In this document: positions 62,401 to 64,000 of the stretch, piece by piece
How the letters are laid out: each line of letters opens with the position of its first letter
How positions within the stretch are numbered: the stretch's first letter is position 1
Source: Aplectana chamaeleonis
Taxonomy: Eukaryota > Nematoda > Chromadorea > Rhabditida > Cosmocercidae
Assembly: GCA_029168955.1 (NCBI GenBank)
Contig: JAPDOI010000381.1
Coordinates: 620,001-684,000, forward strand
Direction: 5' to 3'
DNA length: 64,000 nucleotides
The notes under the pieces: generated by a model
What the model was told of the DNA's origin: nothing
Database searches by the model: none
What the model saw: the letters and a program-made list of their open reading frames with translations, nothing else
Translations under genes and position numbers: made by a program

Positions 62401-64000
62401 GCACACTCCTACTGAGGTCTTGCACACATTCCATGATGTCATGCACACCCCTACTGCGGTCCTGCACACGTCCCATGATGTCCTGCACACCCCTACTGCG
62501 GTCCTGCACACGTCCCATGATGTCCTGCACACTCCTACTGAGGTCCTGCACACGTCCCATGACATCCTGCACACCCCTACTGCGGTCCTGCACGTCCCAT
62601 GATGTCCTGCACACTCCTACTGAGGTCCTGCACACATTCCATGACATCCTGCCACTCCTACTGAGGTCCTGCACATATTCCATGACATCCTGCAGACCCC
62701 TACTGCGGTCCTGAACACGTCTCATGATGTCCTGCACACCCCTACTGCTGTCCTGCACACGTCCCATGATGTCATGCACACCCCTACTGCGGTCCTGCAC
62801 ACTCCTACTGAGGTCCTGCACACATTCCATGACATCCTGCAGACCCCTACTGCGGTCCTGCACACGTCCCATGATGTCCTGCACACTCCTACTGAGGTTC
62901 TACACACATTCCATGACATCCTGCACACCCTACTGTGGTCCTCCACTCGTTCCATGTTGTCCTGCACACTCCTTTTGAGGTTCTGCACACATTCCATGAC
63001 ATCTTGCACACCCCTACTGCGGTCCTGCACACGTCCCATGATGTCCTGCACACTCCTACTGAGGTCCTGCACACATTCCATGACATCCTGCACACCCCTA
63101 CTTGGGTCCTGCACACGTTCCACGATGTCCTGCACACTCCACTGAAGTCATGCACACATTCCATGACATCCTGCACACCCTACTGCGGTCCTGCACACGT
63201 CCCATGATGTCCTGCACACTCCTACTGCGGTCCTGCACACGTCCCATGATGTCCTGCACACTCCTACTGAGGTCTTGCACACATTCCATGACATTCTGCA
63301 CACTCCTGCTGCGGTCCTGCTCACGGCCCATGATGTCCTGCACACCCCTACTGCGGTCCTGCACACGTCCCATGATGTCCTGCACACTCCTACTAAGGTC
63401 TTGCACACATTCCATGACACTCTGCACACCCCTACTGTGGTCCTGCACACGTTCTATGGTGTCCTGCACACTCCTACTGCGGTCCTGCACACGTCCCATG
63501 ATGTCCTGCACACTCCTACTGAGGTCTTGCACACATTCCATGATATCCTGCACACCCCTACTGCGGTCCTGCACACGTCCCATGATGTCCTGCACACTCC
63601 TACTGAGGTCTTGCACACATTCCATGATATCCTGCACACCCCTACTGCGGTCCTGCACACGTTCTATGGTGTCCTGCACACTCCTACTGCGGTCCTGCAC
63701 ACGTCCCATGATGTCCTGCACACCCCTACTGCGGTCCTGCACACGTCCCATGATGTCCTGCACATTCCTACTGAGGTCTTGCACACATTCCATGATATCC
63801 TGCACACCCCTACTGCGGTCCTGCACACGTCCCTTGATGTCCTGCACACCCCTACTGAGGTCTTGCACACATTCCATGACATTCTGCACACCCCTACTGC
63901 GGTCCTGCACACGTCCCATGATGTCCTGCACACTCCTACTGAGGTCTTGCACACATTCCATGATATCCTGCACACCCCTACTGCGGTCCTGCACACGTCC
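47461..64000. repeat. Satellite, plain 84-bp domain, continues past the window
   Basis: The A-B-C-D order of 21-bp monomers dominates, with few of the special tails seen to the left. For example, 48,060-48,520 is almost regular. Indels are frequent, especially loss of one C in the B tail (CACACCCTACTGCGG) and scrambled patches near 52,860-53,050, 56,150-56,210, 57,520-57,560, 59,540-59,700 and 60,130-60,200. The array is still running at base 64,000. No non-satellite insertion was seen here. Confidence 0.95.

Noticed and set aside
16906..64000. Very long open frames on both strands as giant repeat proteins
   Set aside because: The period is a multiple of three and four frames of the consensus lack stops, so open frames of this size are expected. 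There is no promoter, signal peptide, unique N-terminus or domain to support a gene.
16906..64000. CRISPR array (short repeated core with variable part)
   Set aside because: The variable tails are only 11 bp, come in a few recurring types, and sit in eukaryotic transposon-rich DNA without cas genes.
16906..64000. Telomeric or subtelomeric repeat
   Set aside because: The monomer is unrelated to TTAGGC or TTAGGG-type telomere repeats, and no run of those was seen. A subtelomeric position cannot be excluded, but nothing supports it.

Overview
The window is eukaryotic repetitive DNA. It holds remains of three retrotransposon lineages: a DIRS-type tyrosine-recombinase element, an RTE-type LINE and a CR1/Jockey-type LINE. 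It also holds several fold-back or MITE-like elements, and more than 47 kb of a single satellite. I see no intact cellular gene, no tRNA or rRNA and no prokaryotic operon. The RTE copy resembles the RTE endonuclease/reverse-transcriptase family common in parasitic clade V (strongylid) nematodes. A nematode is my best guess, but no single-copy gene confirms it.

Left part (1-16,327): a decayed DIRS element fills 1-2,716. Its RNase H domain is split by a 549-bp terminal-inverted-repeat element at a TTAA site. From 2.7 to 8.4 kb there is non-coding DNA with dispersed repeats, a 42-bp TTCGAAT-rich array, a 213-bp palindrome, a small inverted outpost of the satellite next to a remnant of the TTAA element, a purine tract and a 20-bp minisatellite. 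A minus-strand RTE pseudogene occupies about 8.44-11.45 kb and carries a 234-bp MITE. It is followed by a 277-bp fold-back element, a 42-bp array (12.85-13.26 kb), GC-rich hairpin DNA, a 600-bp inverted-repeat element, the 3' end of a CR1-like reverse transcriptase (14.75-15.45 kb) and diverged repeats.

Right part (16,328-64,000): one head-to-tail satellite that runs off the window end, interrupted only near its left edge by a 481-bp fold-back element flanked by TAC. The monomer is 21 bp: a 10-bp core TCCTGCACAC plus an 11-bp tail. Four tail types alternate to give 42-bp and 84-bp units. From about 17 to 47 kb the units form a longer and variable higher-order organisation (most often 1.13-1.47 kb). 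From about 47.5 kb the plain 84-bp order dominates.

Because the period is a multiple of three and the 84-bp consensus lacks stops in four of six frames, the array contains very long open frames on both strands. I treat these as by-products of the repeat and not as genes. The most interesting material is the satellite's architecture: helical phasing, paired -1/-2 monomers that preserve an open frame, strong strand skew, and a possible link to a transposon.
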